Shown piece by piece: positions 1 through 8,670 of a stretch of DNA of 64,000 bases. A program made the translations under genes and the position numbers. Position 1 is the first letter of the stretch; every line of letters starts with the position of its first letter. The notes below the pieces were generated by a model. The model was not told the DNA's origin and did not search any database. It saw only the letters and a program-made list of their open reading frames with translations. The stretch is from Paramuribaculum sp. (lineage in GTDB: Bacteria; Bacteroidota; Bacteroidia; Bacteroidales; Muribaculaceae). The stretch covers positions 410,273-474,272 of the forward strand of contig JAFLSD010000001.1 in assembly GCA_022511125.1 (NCBI GenBank), in the 5' to 3' direction.

Positions 1-9
1 TTTAAACTT

Positions 10-795
10 CTAATCCGACATTAGATATGAACTTATACAATCAGCTATAAGCCTCGCGCCCTCTGTGTTCGTGTGCACTCCGTCCGTTGTATATTTCTTC
101 CGTTTTGACTCTACAGAATTACGGATTTCCACTTCCTTGTCAGCTCTCACCACCTCAAGGCCCATCTTTTTCCCCGTGCGTTCTATGATATCCGACACCG
201 TGTGAACGTTCGATGCTGTCGTTTTAGCCATCTCAACCGGAGTCACTAAGATGATCCGTGCATCCTCGAACCTTTTTTGAAGAAGACTGCATGTCAGACC
301 TACACTCGATTCGAGCGTCGTGAAATTACTCGGATCGCAAGCCTCTGCCGACGTCGGATAAACGCCGCTGAAGCCCGTCGTCAGATAGCCCGGACGGTGA
401 CGTTTGCCGAACCATGCATCGTTCGCGCCGGCGTAGATGATGATTATGTCTGGTTTTGCCTTCACATCGCTCTCGCATTTCTCCAGAAGCCTCAACGCCT
501 GGTTGAAAACCACATTGTCGTCATCCAATACCTCCGAATACGATTCCGTCGACTTCTGTGTTTCCGATGTATTTGTCCACGTAGCACCGCTGCGAGCGTA
601 CATATCGATTCTGCCCGGCTTCAACTTGTTTTTGAAATGACTTGTCCAACCTCGCTCATTTGTACACGAATCTCCACCTATCCACGACATCGAATCACCC
701 AATATCGCTATTTTACTATCTGATAGAGCCGTCACGCCCTGAATCTCAAAAAACAGGAACAACAAAACGGCTATCGTGGGAAGCAATCTTTTCAT
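10..795 (-). CDS. Secreted SGNH/GDSL-family hydrolase
   Basis: Predicted exported esterase or lipase-like hydrolase of the SGNH superfamily, 261 aa. Residues 1-24 form a hydrophobic signal peptide. Block I is GDSMS at 33-37 (nucleophile Ser35), block III is GAND at 123-126 and block V is DGVH at 238-241 (Asp238, His241), so the catalytic set looks complete. Such enzymes remove acetyl or acyl groups from carbohydrates or lipids; the substrate cannot be read here. It stands alone on the minus strand, divergent from the 992-3142 operon, and its stop codon lies 10 bp from the window edge. Confidence 0.85.
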   Translation of the reverse strand: MKRLLPTIAVLLFLFFEIQGVTALSDSKIAILGDSMSWIGGDSCTNERGWTSHFKNKLKPGRIDMYARSGATWTNTSETQKSTESYSEVLDDDNVVFNQALRLLEKCESDVKAKPDIIIIYAGANDAWFGKRHRPGYLTTGFSGVYPTSAEACDPSNFTTLESSVGLTCSLLQKRFEDARIILVTPVEMAKTTASNVHTVSDIIERTGKKMGLEVVRADKEVEIRNSVESKRKKYTTDGVHTNTEGARLIADCISSYLMSD

Positions 796-832
796 CTATG
801 GGAAAATGGGGCGCTAATTCGCGTTTGGCCGA

Positions 833-840
833 CAAAATTA
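833..840 (-). promoter_or_regulatory. Probable -7 box for the SGNH hydrolase
   Basis: TAATTTTG on the minus strand matches the Bacteroidetes -7 consensus TAnnTTTG and lies about 38 nt upstream of the hydrolase start. No convincing -33 element is seen. Confidence 0.4.
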
Positions 841-957
841 TAACTTATCTCACGAACATTCCGACTTTTATTAAACTTTAACATTGATATCCCACTTCTA
901 CACGCTTATTAGTGTTTCTTTTCGTTTTAACAATGCCCGCACTCACCATTTTTTATT

Positions 958-965
958 TACCTTTG
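958..965 (+). promoter_or_regulatory. Probable -7 box for the 992-3142 operon
   Basis: TACCTTTG fits TAnnTTTG and lies 26 nt before the ATG at 992. A -33 TTG at the right distance is not obvious. Confidence 0.45.
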
Positions 966-991
966 CATAAACTATTTTTTGAGCGCGCATC

Positions 992-2302
992 ATGGATCTG
1001 GATTATTCGCCTACACTTAGCAATGTAATCGTGAGAAACTATTCTTGGGAAAACGCCCCCGCGGGAGCGCCCGGAAAACTTTTCGTCAATCCTTCCGAAA
1101 TTTTCGTAATAAAAACCTATGGCGATGGAGCGCGCGAATTTTCACTCTGGATTTATCACACCGGCTTGTCTAACTCTGCAGGAGGAGTATTCGACCGGCC
1201 CTATGTCAAGGATTCATCATTCTATCTCGCACCCGACGAAAGAATCGATCCCAACCTCCTTCTCAGGCTTCTCAAAGCCGGAGGCGGCTCTGCACCTGTG
1301 ATTAAATCCGCACCGCTTTCCATCAACAACGAAAACCTTAGAAAAGACGTTATCATACGCTTTCTATCCACTGAAGAGCTCGTCACCCTCTTCCGAGGAG
1401 CTATTAACGGTTTACTTCCTTACGGCGAGGCAATCGTCGCCGACGCAACTTCAGTCGTAAAGGATGCCAAAGACCTCGAATTGCTCGAAGCTGCCGATAT
1501 CGTGGCCGAAATGGAAGAACGACTCTCATCGGCCGCCATCTTTGAGGTAGTTACACCAGAAGGACAGACTGTCGACATTGCGCGTAGCGAAACACCCGAA
1601 CGCAAGCTCACCCTTCAGGAAATCGAGGACGAACACGAACCCGAATACGTCACCCTTCCCAAGGCGCTAAAGAGAAAACGCCCCAACTACTGGATTCTGG
1701 CACTTTTCGCCGTCGTAGCGCTCGCCGTAGGATGGGCGGCTGTCAGCTTCCTGCCCACACTGCTCCCCGACAGCAACTATACCAAGGGAGAGGAAATGGT
1801 TGTAGACGACAATCAGCCTGCCATACTTTCCTCCGACCAACAGCAGCAGTCCTCTGAAGATCCGTCGGAGCAACTACCCGAAGAAACCGACGTAATTACG
1901 GCCGACATGCAGGAAAGTGAGCCGGAGCAGACTTCCGCGCCGCCTGTCGCCAATTCTCCCGAAGCTCAGGACATCCAATATCTTAACGACAACAACGTCT
2001 GGGAAAAAGCAGCGCTCAAATCCGAAAAATATAAAGCTTTCTTCGACCTCCTCTCAACGGGCGACATTCGCAAGATTGCCGAAAGCGACTATTTCGCCGT
2101 CTCCGGGAACATGAAAAACCCGACAGCAGAAAAAGTTATCAATCTCCTCTGGGGAGCGCTCGATTCCGGAACGCAAAAAGCCAATGAAAAACAGATGCAG
2201 AACCTCGCGGATCAGCCATCTATCGATCTCGATCAGCTCTACGGAACTCTCGCCCGTTACCGCGATAAAAAGCCTAACACTTCACCACGACCAGTAAAAT
2301 AA
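992..2302 (+). CDS. Uncharacterised single-pass membrane protein
   Basis: I do not recognise the family. The 436-aa protein has a cytoplasmic-looking N-terminal region of about 225 residues without a signal peptide. A Lys/Arg-rich patch and one strong transmembrane segment follow at about 230-252. Then comes a Gln/Ser/Glu/Pro-rich linker (about 258-320) and a C-terminal helical domain of about 110 residues. This layout, a cytoplasmic sensor-like domain, one TM and an extracytoplasmic domain on a flexible tether, resembles envelope-associated regulators, but no catalytic motif is visible. It is followed directly by the mutarotase-like gene and dtd, so the three are probably co-transcribed. Confidence 0.75.
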   Translation: MDLDYSPTLSNVIVRNYSWENAPAGAPGKLFVNPSEIFVIKTYGDGAREFSLWIYHTGLSNSAGGVFDRPYVKDSSFYLAPDERIDPNLLLRLLKAGGGSAPVIKSAPLSINNENLRKDVIIRFLSTEELVTLFRGAINGLLPYGEAIVADATSVVKDAKDLELLEAADIVAEMEERLSSAAIFEVVTPEGQTVDIARSETPERKLTLQEIEDEHEPEYVTLPKALKRKRPNYWILALFAVVALAVGWAAVSFLPTLLPDSNYTKGEEMVVDDNQPAILSSDQQQQSSEDPSEQLPEETDVITADMQESEPEQTSAPPVANSPEAQDIQYLNDNNVWEKAALKSEKYKAFFDLLSTGDIRKIAESDYFAVSGNMKNPTAEKVINLLWGALDSGTQKANEKQMQNLADQPSIDLDQLYGTLARYRDKKPNTSPRPVK

Positions 2303-2308
2303 TTGCCT

Positions 2309-2686
2309 ATGCAAGCCGCACCGGTTAAAAAATTCCCCGGCGAAACTAAGCGTTATGTACGCCGACTGAAACTTCGCGACAATCCCGAACTTATTTCAGA
2401 ATACCGTCTTCGTCATTCCCAAGAGAAGATTTGGCCCGAAATCATCCAAGGAATACGGGATGTAGGAATACTTGAAATGGAAATCTTCATCCTCGGAACT
2501 GATCTCGTTATGATCATGGAAGTACCCGCCGACTTCGACTGGGACAAAGCTATGGCACGTCTCGCCACACTCCCAAGACAGCAGGAATGGGAAGACTACA
2601 TGGCTCTTTTCCAGCAGTCTGAACCCGGCTCTACCGCCGACCGTAAATGGCAGACAATGGACCGCATGTTCCACCTCTACGACTGA
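2309..2686 (+). CDS. L-rhamnose mutarotase family protein (DUF718)
   Basis: Small (125 aa) dimeric alpha/beta-barrel-type protein of the RhaM family, which interconverts anomers of L-rhamnose or related sugars. Support comes from the N-terminal RLRH..IWPE block (the RhaM family has H..VWPE), the central EIFILGTDL strand and the late W-rich segment ending in a WQTMDRMF tail. The ATG at 2309 is preferred over the TTG at 2303 that directly follows the upstream stop. No other rhamnose genes lie nearby, so the true substrate is uncertain. It sits 6 nt after the membrane-protein gene and 3 nt before dtd. Confidence 0.8.
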   Translation: MQAAPVKKFPGETKRYVRRLKLRDNPELISEYRLRHSQEKIWPEIIQGIRDVGILEMEIFILGTDLVMIMEVPADFDWDKAMARLATLPRQQEWEDYMALFQQSEPGSTADRKWQTMDRMFHLYD

Positions 2687-2689
2687 ACC

Positions 2690-3142
2690 GTGCGGCTGGT
2701 TATACAGAGAGTCGCAAATGCCTCAGTCACTGTCGACGGACAGACCGTTTCATCTATCGAAAAGGGACTGCTCGTACTCGTCGGAGTTGAAAACGGCGAC
2801 ACTGTCGACGATGTGCAGTGGCTCGCGGCTAAAACTGTCGCACTCCGAATTTTCCCCGACAGTGAGGGAATTATGAATCTAAGCCTCAACGACATCGGTG
2901 GAGAAATCCTTGCCGTCAGCCAGTTCACACTCACGGCATCTACACGCAAGGGAAATCGACCGAGCTACATTCGAGCCGCGGGTCACCAACTCGCTGTCTC
3001 CCTTTACGATGCCTATTGTGCTAAAGTGTCTGAACTCACTGGACGCCCCGTAGCCAAAGGCATTTTCGGAGCCGACATGAAAGTGTCACTTGTTAACGAC
3101 GGTCCCGTAACCATCATCATAGACTCCCGCCTCCGCGAATAA
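2690..3142 (+). CDS. dtd: D-aminoacyl-tRNA deacylase
   Basis: Hydrolyses D-aminoacyl-tRNAs (and Gly-tRNA-Ala), keeping D-amino acids out of protein. The 150-aa product is full length. It starts with the family N-terminus RLVIQRV and carries the SQFTLTA active-site motif and a GPVTI motif near the C-terminus, the two hallmark blocks of Dtd. GTG is the only start that keeps the conserved N-terminus and follows the previous stop by 3 nt, so translation is probably coupled. It ends 43 nt before the convergent uvrC. Confidence 0.95.
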   Translation: MRLVIQRVANASVTVDGQTVSSIEKGLLVLVGVENGDTVDDVQWLAAKTVALRIFPDSEGIMNLSLNDIGGEILAVSQFTLTASTRKGNRPSYIRAAGHQLAVSLYDAYCAKVSELTGRPVAKGIFGADMKVSLVNDGPVTIIIDSRLRE

Positions 3143-3185
3143 CTTTTATCTTCCCATCGCGTCCCATCGCGTCGCGACACCACCA

Positions 3186-4988
3186 TTACCGCAACCCCTC
3201 GTAAACCAACTTCGCCTTCGCCGGACCCACGACCTCGGCCAGAGCCTCCACTGTGGCCTCCTTCACCCGCTTTACGCTCTTGAACTGTTTCAGAAGCAGC
3301 TCCTTCGTCTTCTCCCCCACACCCTTTATCTGATCTAATTCCGATGCTGTCTGACTCTTGCTACGGCGGTTCCGGTGATGCGTTATCCCGAAACGGTGAG
3401 CCTCGTCGCGCAAAGCCTGGATCACACGAAGCGTCTCCGAATTTTTATCGATATATAGCGGAATGCTGTCACCGGGGAAATATATCTCTTCCAAACGCTT
3501 TGCTATGCCTACCACGGCAATCTGACCACGCAGACCTATCGACTCCAGCGTCTCAACGGCCGCGCTCAGCTGACCCTTTCCGCCGTCTATAACTATCAGT
3601 TGCGGCAAACTCTCGCCCTCGTTCAGCAGACGAGTATAACGCCGCGTCAGAACCTCACGCATCGAGGCGAAATCGTCAGGGCCCTCCACCGTCTTGATGT
3701 TGAAATGACGATAATCCCTCTTTGACGGCTTCCCATTCTTGAATACCACGCACGACGACACCGGGTTCGTCCCCTGAATATTCGAATTGTCGAAACACTC
3801 TATGTGGTGAGGCAGTTCCGTCAGTCGGAAGTCATCCTGGATACGCTTCAGCAGACGCTCCGTTCGCTGTTCCGGACTCCTTTTCTCCATTTGCTTCAGC
3901 TTGTCTATCTTGGTTTGCGTCGCATTTCTTTTCGACACCTCCAGGAGCTTTATCTTATCTCCCCGCTGAGGGATGATAAAGTTCACGCCCTCCATTTCTA
4001 CGTCCGGCTTCTGCTCGACGATCACGTCCTCATAATTCACCTTCAGCTCCTTGCTGATTTCGTCCATCGCATACGACAGCAGTTGCGCTACGCTCTCGTC
4101 CATCCTACGCTTATACTCCAGCGTGATACTGCTCACAACCGCCCCGCGCCTCACATGCATATAATTGATATAAACATCACCCCCGTCGTCGTCAACGCCG
4201 AACACGTCCACATCCGTCACCGTCTGGCTCACGATCGCGCTGTTCGCCCGGTAACGTTCTATCTTCTGATACTTCTCCTTCACGGCCTGCGCCTCCTCGA
4301 ATCGTAGCTCACCGGCCAAGCGGGTCATTTCCTCCTTCAGCACCTCTTGAAGACCCGAAATATCCCCCTTTAGGATCTGTTTCACATTGCGGATATTGTC
4401 CGCATATTCCTGCACCGACATTTTACCGATACACGGACCCGCGCAACGCTTTATGTGATAGTCCAGGCATACATGCCATTTCCCTCGCCTTATCCCGTCT
4501 GCTGTCAGGGGGTGACGGCACGAACGGATCGGGTAGAGATCCCTTATCAGATCCAACACGGCGCGGGCTGCACCTACGTTCGTGAACGGGCCGTAATACT
4601 TCGACCCGTCTTTCAACCGCTGACGAGTCATGAATACTCGTGGAAATGTTTCGTTCGTCACCACTATCCAAGGATACGACTTATCGTCCTTCAGCAGAAC
4701 GTTATAGCGCGGCTTATACTCCTTGATCATCGAATTTTCCAGATTCAGAGCGTCCTCCTCCGTCGGAACCACTATGTAACGCATATCGGCTATAGCTCGC
4801 ACCAACAGATTAGTCCTTACCGAATCGTGAGTCCGGTTGAAATACGACGACACGCGACGCTTCAGATTCTTCGCCTTGCCGATGTAAATTACAGTCCCCT
4901 GGGAGTCGAAGTACATATAGACTCCCGGCGACGACGGCAATACCGCTATCTTTTCCTCCAGTTTCAACGATCTCTGATGCTTTGCCAT
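3186..4988 (-). CDS. uvrC: Excinuclease ABC subunit C
   Basis: Nuclease of UvrABC nucleotide-excision repair; it makes both the 3' and 5' incisions around a lesion bound by UvrB. The 600-aa product is near the usual length. It has the GIY-YIG domain at about 15-95 (SPGVYMY, VIYIGKAKNL), a UvrB-interacting UVR segment around 205-240, the RNase-H-like C-terminal endonuclease domain (HIECFDNSN, VIDGGKGQL) and a terminal helix-hairpin-helix pair (LDQIKGVGEKTKELL). It is transcribed alone with a 411-bp gap upstream. Confidence 0.97.
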   Translation of the reverse strand: MAKHQRSLKLEEKIAVLPSSPGVYMYFDSQGTVIYIGKAKNLKRRVSSYFNRTHDSVRTNLLVRAIADMRYIVVPTEEDALNLENSMIKEYKPRYNVLLKDDKSYPWIVVTNETFPRVFMTRQRLKDGSKYYGPFTNVGAARAVLDLIRDLYPIRSCRHPLTADGIRRGKWHVCLDYHIKRCAGPCIGKMSVQEYADNIRNVKQILKGDISGLQEVLKEEMTRLAGELRFEEAQAVKEKYQKIERYRANSAIVSQTVTDVDVFGVDDDGGDVYINYMHVRRGAVVSSITLEYKRRMDESVAQLLSYAMDEISKELKVNYEDVIVEQKPDVEMEGVNFIIPQRGDKIKLLEVSKRNATQTKIDKLKQMEKRSPEQRTERLLKRIQDDFRLTELPHHIECFDNSNIQGTNPVSSCVVFKNGKPSKRDYRHFNIKTVEGPDDFASMREVLTRRYTRLLNEGESLPQLIVIDGGKGQLSAAVETLESIGLRGQIAVVGIAKRLEEIYFPGDSIPLYIDKNSETLRVIQALRDEAHRFGITHHRNRRSKSQTASELDQIKGVGEKTKELLLKQFKSVKRVKEATVEALAEVVGPAKAKLVYEGLR

Positions 4989-5399
4989 TTCTCTTTCCTC
5001 TTATATACAAAATTACCCATTTTTCCCCGTTCCTGCAACATCACCCACGTCTTATTCCACGCATACTGCGCCTCCCTTTGTAGGGACGCAATATGTTACA
5101 CTTACCCACTAACACCCTGAAACTCAATCGCTTTGCTAAACATTCACTGCAGAGCAGCATCAACACTTTCCCGGAGAAATGACGATATATACGTAACCCT
5201 TGCGCTACTCCGTGCTTGATACCCGAGCCAATAAACAAAAAGTGCCGTAGGAACTTACTCACATCCACCGTCCCGTCACTCACCAATAACTTTTATCTCA
5301 TATCTTTCCATCTCCCAGCGACACTCCCAAACATATCTCATATCTGGTCTATTTGGTTCATGATTTGCCCGGTTATCATGATTCCATATATCCTATTTT
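4989..5399 (-). other. Intergenic region between apt and uvrC
   Basis: A 411-bp gap without a credible gene. An 81-codon minus-strand frame (5041-5286) has no recognisable domain, and its Cys/Arg-rich composition looks like chance. No strong TAnnTTTG promoter or terminator was found. Confidence 0.5.
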
Positions 5400-5918
5400 T
5401 CAGAATGAGATGAGAGACGTAACCTCTACGCCTTCCGGCAAGTTTTCGCGACCATGGAGAAACGGAATCTCTGAAATGAAATTGATATAGATTTTTCGGG
5501 GATTCATCGATTTTACAAGATCGTAAGCCGCATGCATTGTGCCTCCCGTCGCCAAAACATCGTCATGGATCACCACGATATCGTCCTCCTCGATAGCGTC
5601 GCGATGTATCTCGATTGTATCCTCGCCGTATTCCTTCTCGAACGTAGCCGAAATAGTTTCCGCCGGCAGCTTTCCTGGCTTCCGTGCCGGAACAAATCCG
5701 GCTCCGATTTCGTAAGCCAGTATCGAGCCGCCTATAAAGCCGCGCGATTCGATGCCCACCACTTTCGTCACGCCCTTGTCGCGGTACAGGTCGGCCAGAG
5801 CACGCCCTATCTCCTTAAGCGCTTTCGGGTCCTTGAACGCCGTGGTAAGATCTTTAAACACTATTCCCTTTTGCGGAAAATCGTTGATGTCCCTGATTTT
5901 TGATTTTACGTATTCCAT
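5400..5918 (-). CDS. apt: Adenine phosphoribosyltransferase
   Basis: Salvages adenine to AMP using PRPP. The 172-aa product has the type I PRTase fold, including FPQKGIVFKDLT near the N-terminus, VVGIESRGFI, the KPGKLPAET flexible loop and the PRPP-binding motif VVIHDDVLATGGT. It is the last gene of a probable ybeY-mnmG-apt transcript. The 43 bp that separate it from mnmG contain a parS-like palindrome. Confidence 0.97.
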   Translation of the reverse strand: MEYVKSKIRDINDFPQKGIVFKDLTTAFKDPKALKEIGRALADLYRDKGVTKVVGIESRGFIGGSILAYEIGAGFVPARKPGKLPAETISATFEKEYGEDTIEIHRDAIEEDDIVVIHDDVLATGGTMHAAYDLVKSMNPRKIYINFISEIPFLHGRENLPEGVEVTSLISF

Positions 5919-5945
5919 ATCATTCGAGATATTTATGAATCCAAT

Positions 5946-5961
5946 TGTTCCACGTGGAACA
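5946..5961. promoter_or_regulatory. parS-like centromere site
   Basis: TGTTCCACGTGGAACA is a perfect 16-bp palindrome. It matches the widely conserved chromosomal parS consensus (TGTTnCACGTGnAACA) bound by ParB in ParABS segregation systems. It lies in the apt-mnmG gap and directly abuts the mnmG stop codon at 5962-5964. The identity is read from sequence; use as parS in this organism is inferred. No parA or parB gene and no second copy were seen in the window. Confidence 0.8.
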
Positions 5962-7842
5962 TTATCGCCCGAGCATTAATATTAATATACTGATATCGCT
6001 TGGCGATACTCCGGGAATTCTTGACGCTTGCCCTATCGTTTCTGGATCTATTTTCCGGAGTTTCTGCCTTGCTTCGGTCGATAGCGATTTAATTTCGTCG
6101 TAATTAAGTTTGCCTTTCAGCTTCATATTCTCAAGGCGGCGTAGCTTGTCGGCGTTCTGCCGTTCGCGGTTTATGTATCCGTCATACTTCATTAGTATTT
6201 CCGCCGCCTCTACTATTTCTTCACGTCGTTCTTCTTCTATGTTGGTTGTGATAAATTCTTCGAGTGAGGGTATGTGGTCTCTGAGAATTCTGATATTCAT
6301 CCTCGGACGAAGCACCAAATCCGCTATCCTTGCATTCTGCTTTATCGGCGATTCGCCGTGCTCGCAGAGAACTGTATTGATTTCCGACGGCTTCACCGAC
6401 GTTGTTGCCATGAATTGCATGAGGCTGTCACGCTGGTCTCGTTTCGACAACATGAGATCGTAGCGGCGTTCGTCGACCAGGCCCACTTCATATCCGCGTG
6501 GCGTCAGTCTCATATCTGCGTCATCCTGACGCAGAAGGATGCGGAATTCAGCTCGCGAAGTGAACATGCGGTAAGGTTCGTCTACACCTTTTGTCACCAA
6601 GTCGTCTATAAGCACTCCGATATAAGCCTCGTCGCGCGCAAGCGTAAACGGCGGCTGGTCATTCGAACAGAGATGTGCGTTAATGCCGGCTATCAATCCT
6701 TGACCTGCGGCCTCCTCATATCCCGTAGTTCCGTTCACCTGCCCTGCCAGGAACAAACCAGTCACCACTTTGCTCTCCAATGAGTGGGTGAGCTGTGTTG
6801 GGTCAAAGAAATCGTATTCGATGGCATAGCCCGGGCGGTAGATCTGCACGTCTCGGAATGCAGGGATCGTTTGAAGAGCCTCGAGCTGGATGTCGAACGG
6901 CAAAGATGAGGAAAATCCATTGAGATAAAATTCCTGTGTCGTTTCACCTTCAGGTTCGATGAAAAGCTGATGTTCGTCCTTGTCGGCGAATGTCACTATT
7001 TTTGTCTCGATACTCGGACAATAGCGAGGCCCTATACTTTGAATCTGCCCGTTATAGAGCGGTGAGTCCGGCAACCCGCGGCGAAGAATCTCATGCGACT
7101 CCTTGTTTGTGTAGACGATGTAACACGGCCGCTGGCGCAAAACGCGCCTCACGTCCGGAAGATAAGAAAATTTGTGATCGTCTCTGTCACCTTCTTGGAT
7201 CGCAGTCTTTTCCCAATCGATACTGCGGCCATCGATACGAACCGGCGTGCCTGTTTTCATTCTTTCCGTCCGTATTCCGAGCCCTTTAAGTTGTTCTGTC
7301 AGTCCTATCGAGGCCGGCTCGGAGAAGCGTCCGCCACTCCATTGTTTTCTGCCTACATGCATCGTTCCGTTCAGAAATGTTCCGGCAGTGATTACTGTGG
7401 CCTTCGATTTGAATTCTATCCCCAACGACGTCCTGACTCCATCCACGTGGCCGTCAGTCACTATCAGTTCGGTAACGTCTCCCTGCCAGAGATACAGATT
7501 TTCAGTATTTTCAAGGATGCTCCTCCACGTTTCCGAAAACTTCATCCGATCGCTCTGCGCACGCGGACTCCACATCGCTGGTCCTTTAGATCTGTTCAGC
7601 ATTCTGAACTGTATCGCCGTAAGGTCTGTCACTATTGCAGTCTGGCCGCCGAGAGCATCTATCTCTCTGACTATCTGCCCTTTGGCGATACCACCTATAG
7701 CCGGATTACAGCTCATTTGAGCTATCTTGTTGAGGTCGTGAGTGATAAGAAGAGTCGACGAACCAAGTCGAGCCGAAGCACATGCAGCTTCACAACCCGC
7801 ATGGCCCGCGCCAACAACTATTACGTCATATTCAAATTTCAT
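5962..7842 (-). CDS. mnmG: tRNA uridine-5-carboxymethylaminomethyl modification enzyme MnmG (GidA)
   Basis: FAD-dependent partner of MnmE; installs the carboxymethylaminomethyl group on U34 of several tRNAs, with methylene-THF as carbon source. The 626-aa product is full length. It has the N-terminal FAD-binding GAGHAGCEAA motif, the MSCNPAIGG motif, the family signature GYEEAAGQGLIAGINA and a C-terminal helical MnmE-binding region. It is 16 nt downstream of ybeY and probably co-transcribed with ybeY and apt. In many bacteria gidA sits close to the replication origin, which fits the adjacent parS-like site. Confidence 0.97.
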   Translation of the reverse strand: MKFEYDVIVVGAGHAGCEAACASARLGSSTLLITHDLNKIAQMSCNPAIGGIAKGQIVREIDALGGQTAIVTDLTAIQFRMLNRSKGPAMWSPRAQSDRMKFSETWRSILENTENLYLWQGDVTELIVTDGHVDGVRTSLGIEFKSKATVITAGTFLNGTMHVGRKQWSGGRFSEPASIGLTEQLKGLGIRTERMKTGTPVRIDGRSIDWEKTAIQEGDRDDHKFSYLPDVRRVLRQRPCYIVYTNKESHEILRRGLPDSPLYNGQIQSIGPRYCPSIETKIVTFADKDEHQLFIEPEGETTQEFYLNGFSSSLPFDIQLEALQTIPAFRDVQIYRPGYAIEYDFFDPTQLTHSLESKVVTGLFLAGQVNGTTGYEEAAGQGLIAGINAHLCSNDQPPFTLARDEAYIGVLIDDLVTKGVDEPYRMFTSRAEFRILLRQDDADMRLTPRGYEVGLVDERRYDLMLSKRDQRDSLMQFMATTSVKPSEINTVLCEHGESPIKQNARIADLVLRPRMNIRILRDHIPSLEEFITTNIEEERREEIVEAAEILMKYDGYINRERQNADKLRRLENMKLKGKLNYDEIKSLSTEARQKLRKIDPETIGQASRIPGVSPSDISILILMLGR

Positions 7843-7858
7843 TTCTCACCTCTATCAA

Positions 7859-8296
7859 TCATTCGTCACTCAACTCATTGTAAAGTCTAAGCGCCTTGTC
7901 TTCACATTGTTCCATAATCTCACGCTCCCCTTCCCCTTTGTCGTTGATACCGCAAAGATGGAGTACACCGTGGATTATCACTCTCAGCAGTTCGCACTCG
8001 TAAGGCTGCCTGAACAGGTCGGCGTTACTTCTCACCGTTTCGAGGGATATGATCATATCGCCCGAAATTTTCTTGCCTTTACTGTAATCGAACGTTATGA
8101 TGTCGGTATAATAATCGTGATTCAAAAATTCACGGTTCGCTGCGATTATCTTTTCGTCGTCGCAAAAAAGATAGCCGAGTTCGCCGCACGTCTTTCCATA
8201 GTCCGCTGCAACCGCCATGATCCATCTTTCGACAAGAATATAGTCAAGCGGAGGCATTTCTACGTTTTCACACGACCAATAGATTTTGTTTGCCAT
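7859..8296 (-). CDS. ybeY: Endoribonuclease YbeY (rRNA maturation factor)
   Basis: Single-strand-specific, metal-dependent RNase involved in 16S rRNA 3' maturation and ribosome quality control. The 145-aa product carries the UPF0054 motif HGVLHLCG with His109 and His113. The position of the usual third metal ligand in HGxLHLxGYDH is occupied by Asp119 (GIND); from memory, Bacteroidetes homologues also have Asp here, so this looks like a lineage variant. A DIITFDY motif and the catalytic-fold Arg are present. It is first in the ybeY-mnmG-apt cluster. Confidence 0.92.
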   Translation of the reverse strand: MANKIYWSCENVEMPPLDYILVERWIMAVAADYGKTCGELGYLFCDDEKIIAANREFLNHDYYTDIITFDYSKGKKISGDMIISLETVRSNADLFRQPYECELLRVIIHGVLHLCGINDKGEGEREIMEQCEDKALRLYNELSDE

Positions 8297-8670
8297 CTGA
8301 CTGAGTTACCCGTGATTTCGGGCATTTTTCATCACAAAATTAATGAAAATCACGTCCCAAAGCAAAAAAAGACTTTGGCTCGATTTTTCTGCATATTTTT
8401 CCAGAAAATTAAAACATCGTCTAATCCATTGATTACCTGCATTTTCAAAAAAGATTAACCCTCTGAGAATCCGTTTTAATCCACGCGCCCCAATATTCAC
8501 TCAAGATAAAACAAAGAGAAAACATAAACAAAACACAAAGAAAATCCAAAAGGAATCTCCAATACTCTATTTGAATACGGAGCCGCGCAGCAACATGTTT
8601 TTGAACTCTGCAACAACACAAATTCCTTCAATTTGATTTAATTTTGCCATGCGAAAAAATTAAGCCTCCA
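8297..8670. other. Intergenic region between ybeY and the DMT transporter
   Basis: A 374-bp, mostly AT-rich divergent gap. It holds the ybeY promoter at one end and a TAATTTTG -7 box at 8639-8646 for the transporter at the other. No RNA gene or repeat was recognised in the middle. Confidence 0.5.
8335..8366 (-). promoter_or_regulatory. Promoter of ybeY-mnmG-apt
   Basis: On the minus strand TTTG (8366-8363), a 20-nt spacer and TAATTTTG (8342-8335) give a full match to the Bacteroidetes sigma-factor consensus TTTG-N19/20-TAnnTTTG. The ybeY start lies about 38 nt downstream. Confidence 0.7.

Noticed and set aside
3152-3175. Short tandem repeat (TCCCATCGCG twice) between dtd and uvrC
   Set aside because: Only two copies of 10 bp between convergent genes. 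No sign of a function or a known repeat family.
5041-5286. 81-codon open frame on the minus strand between uvrC and apt
   Set aside because: No domain and an unnatural composition (Arg/Gly/Cys-rich end). It reads like a chance frame in a 411-bp gap, and there is no promoter or repeated pattern.
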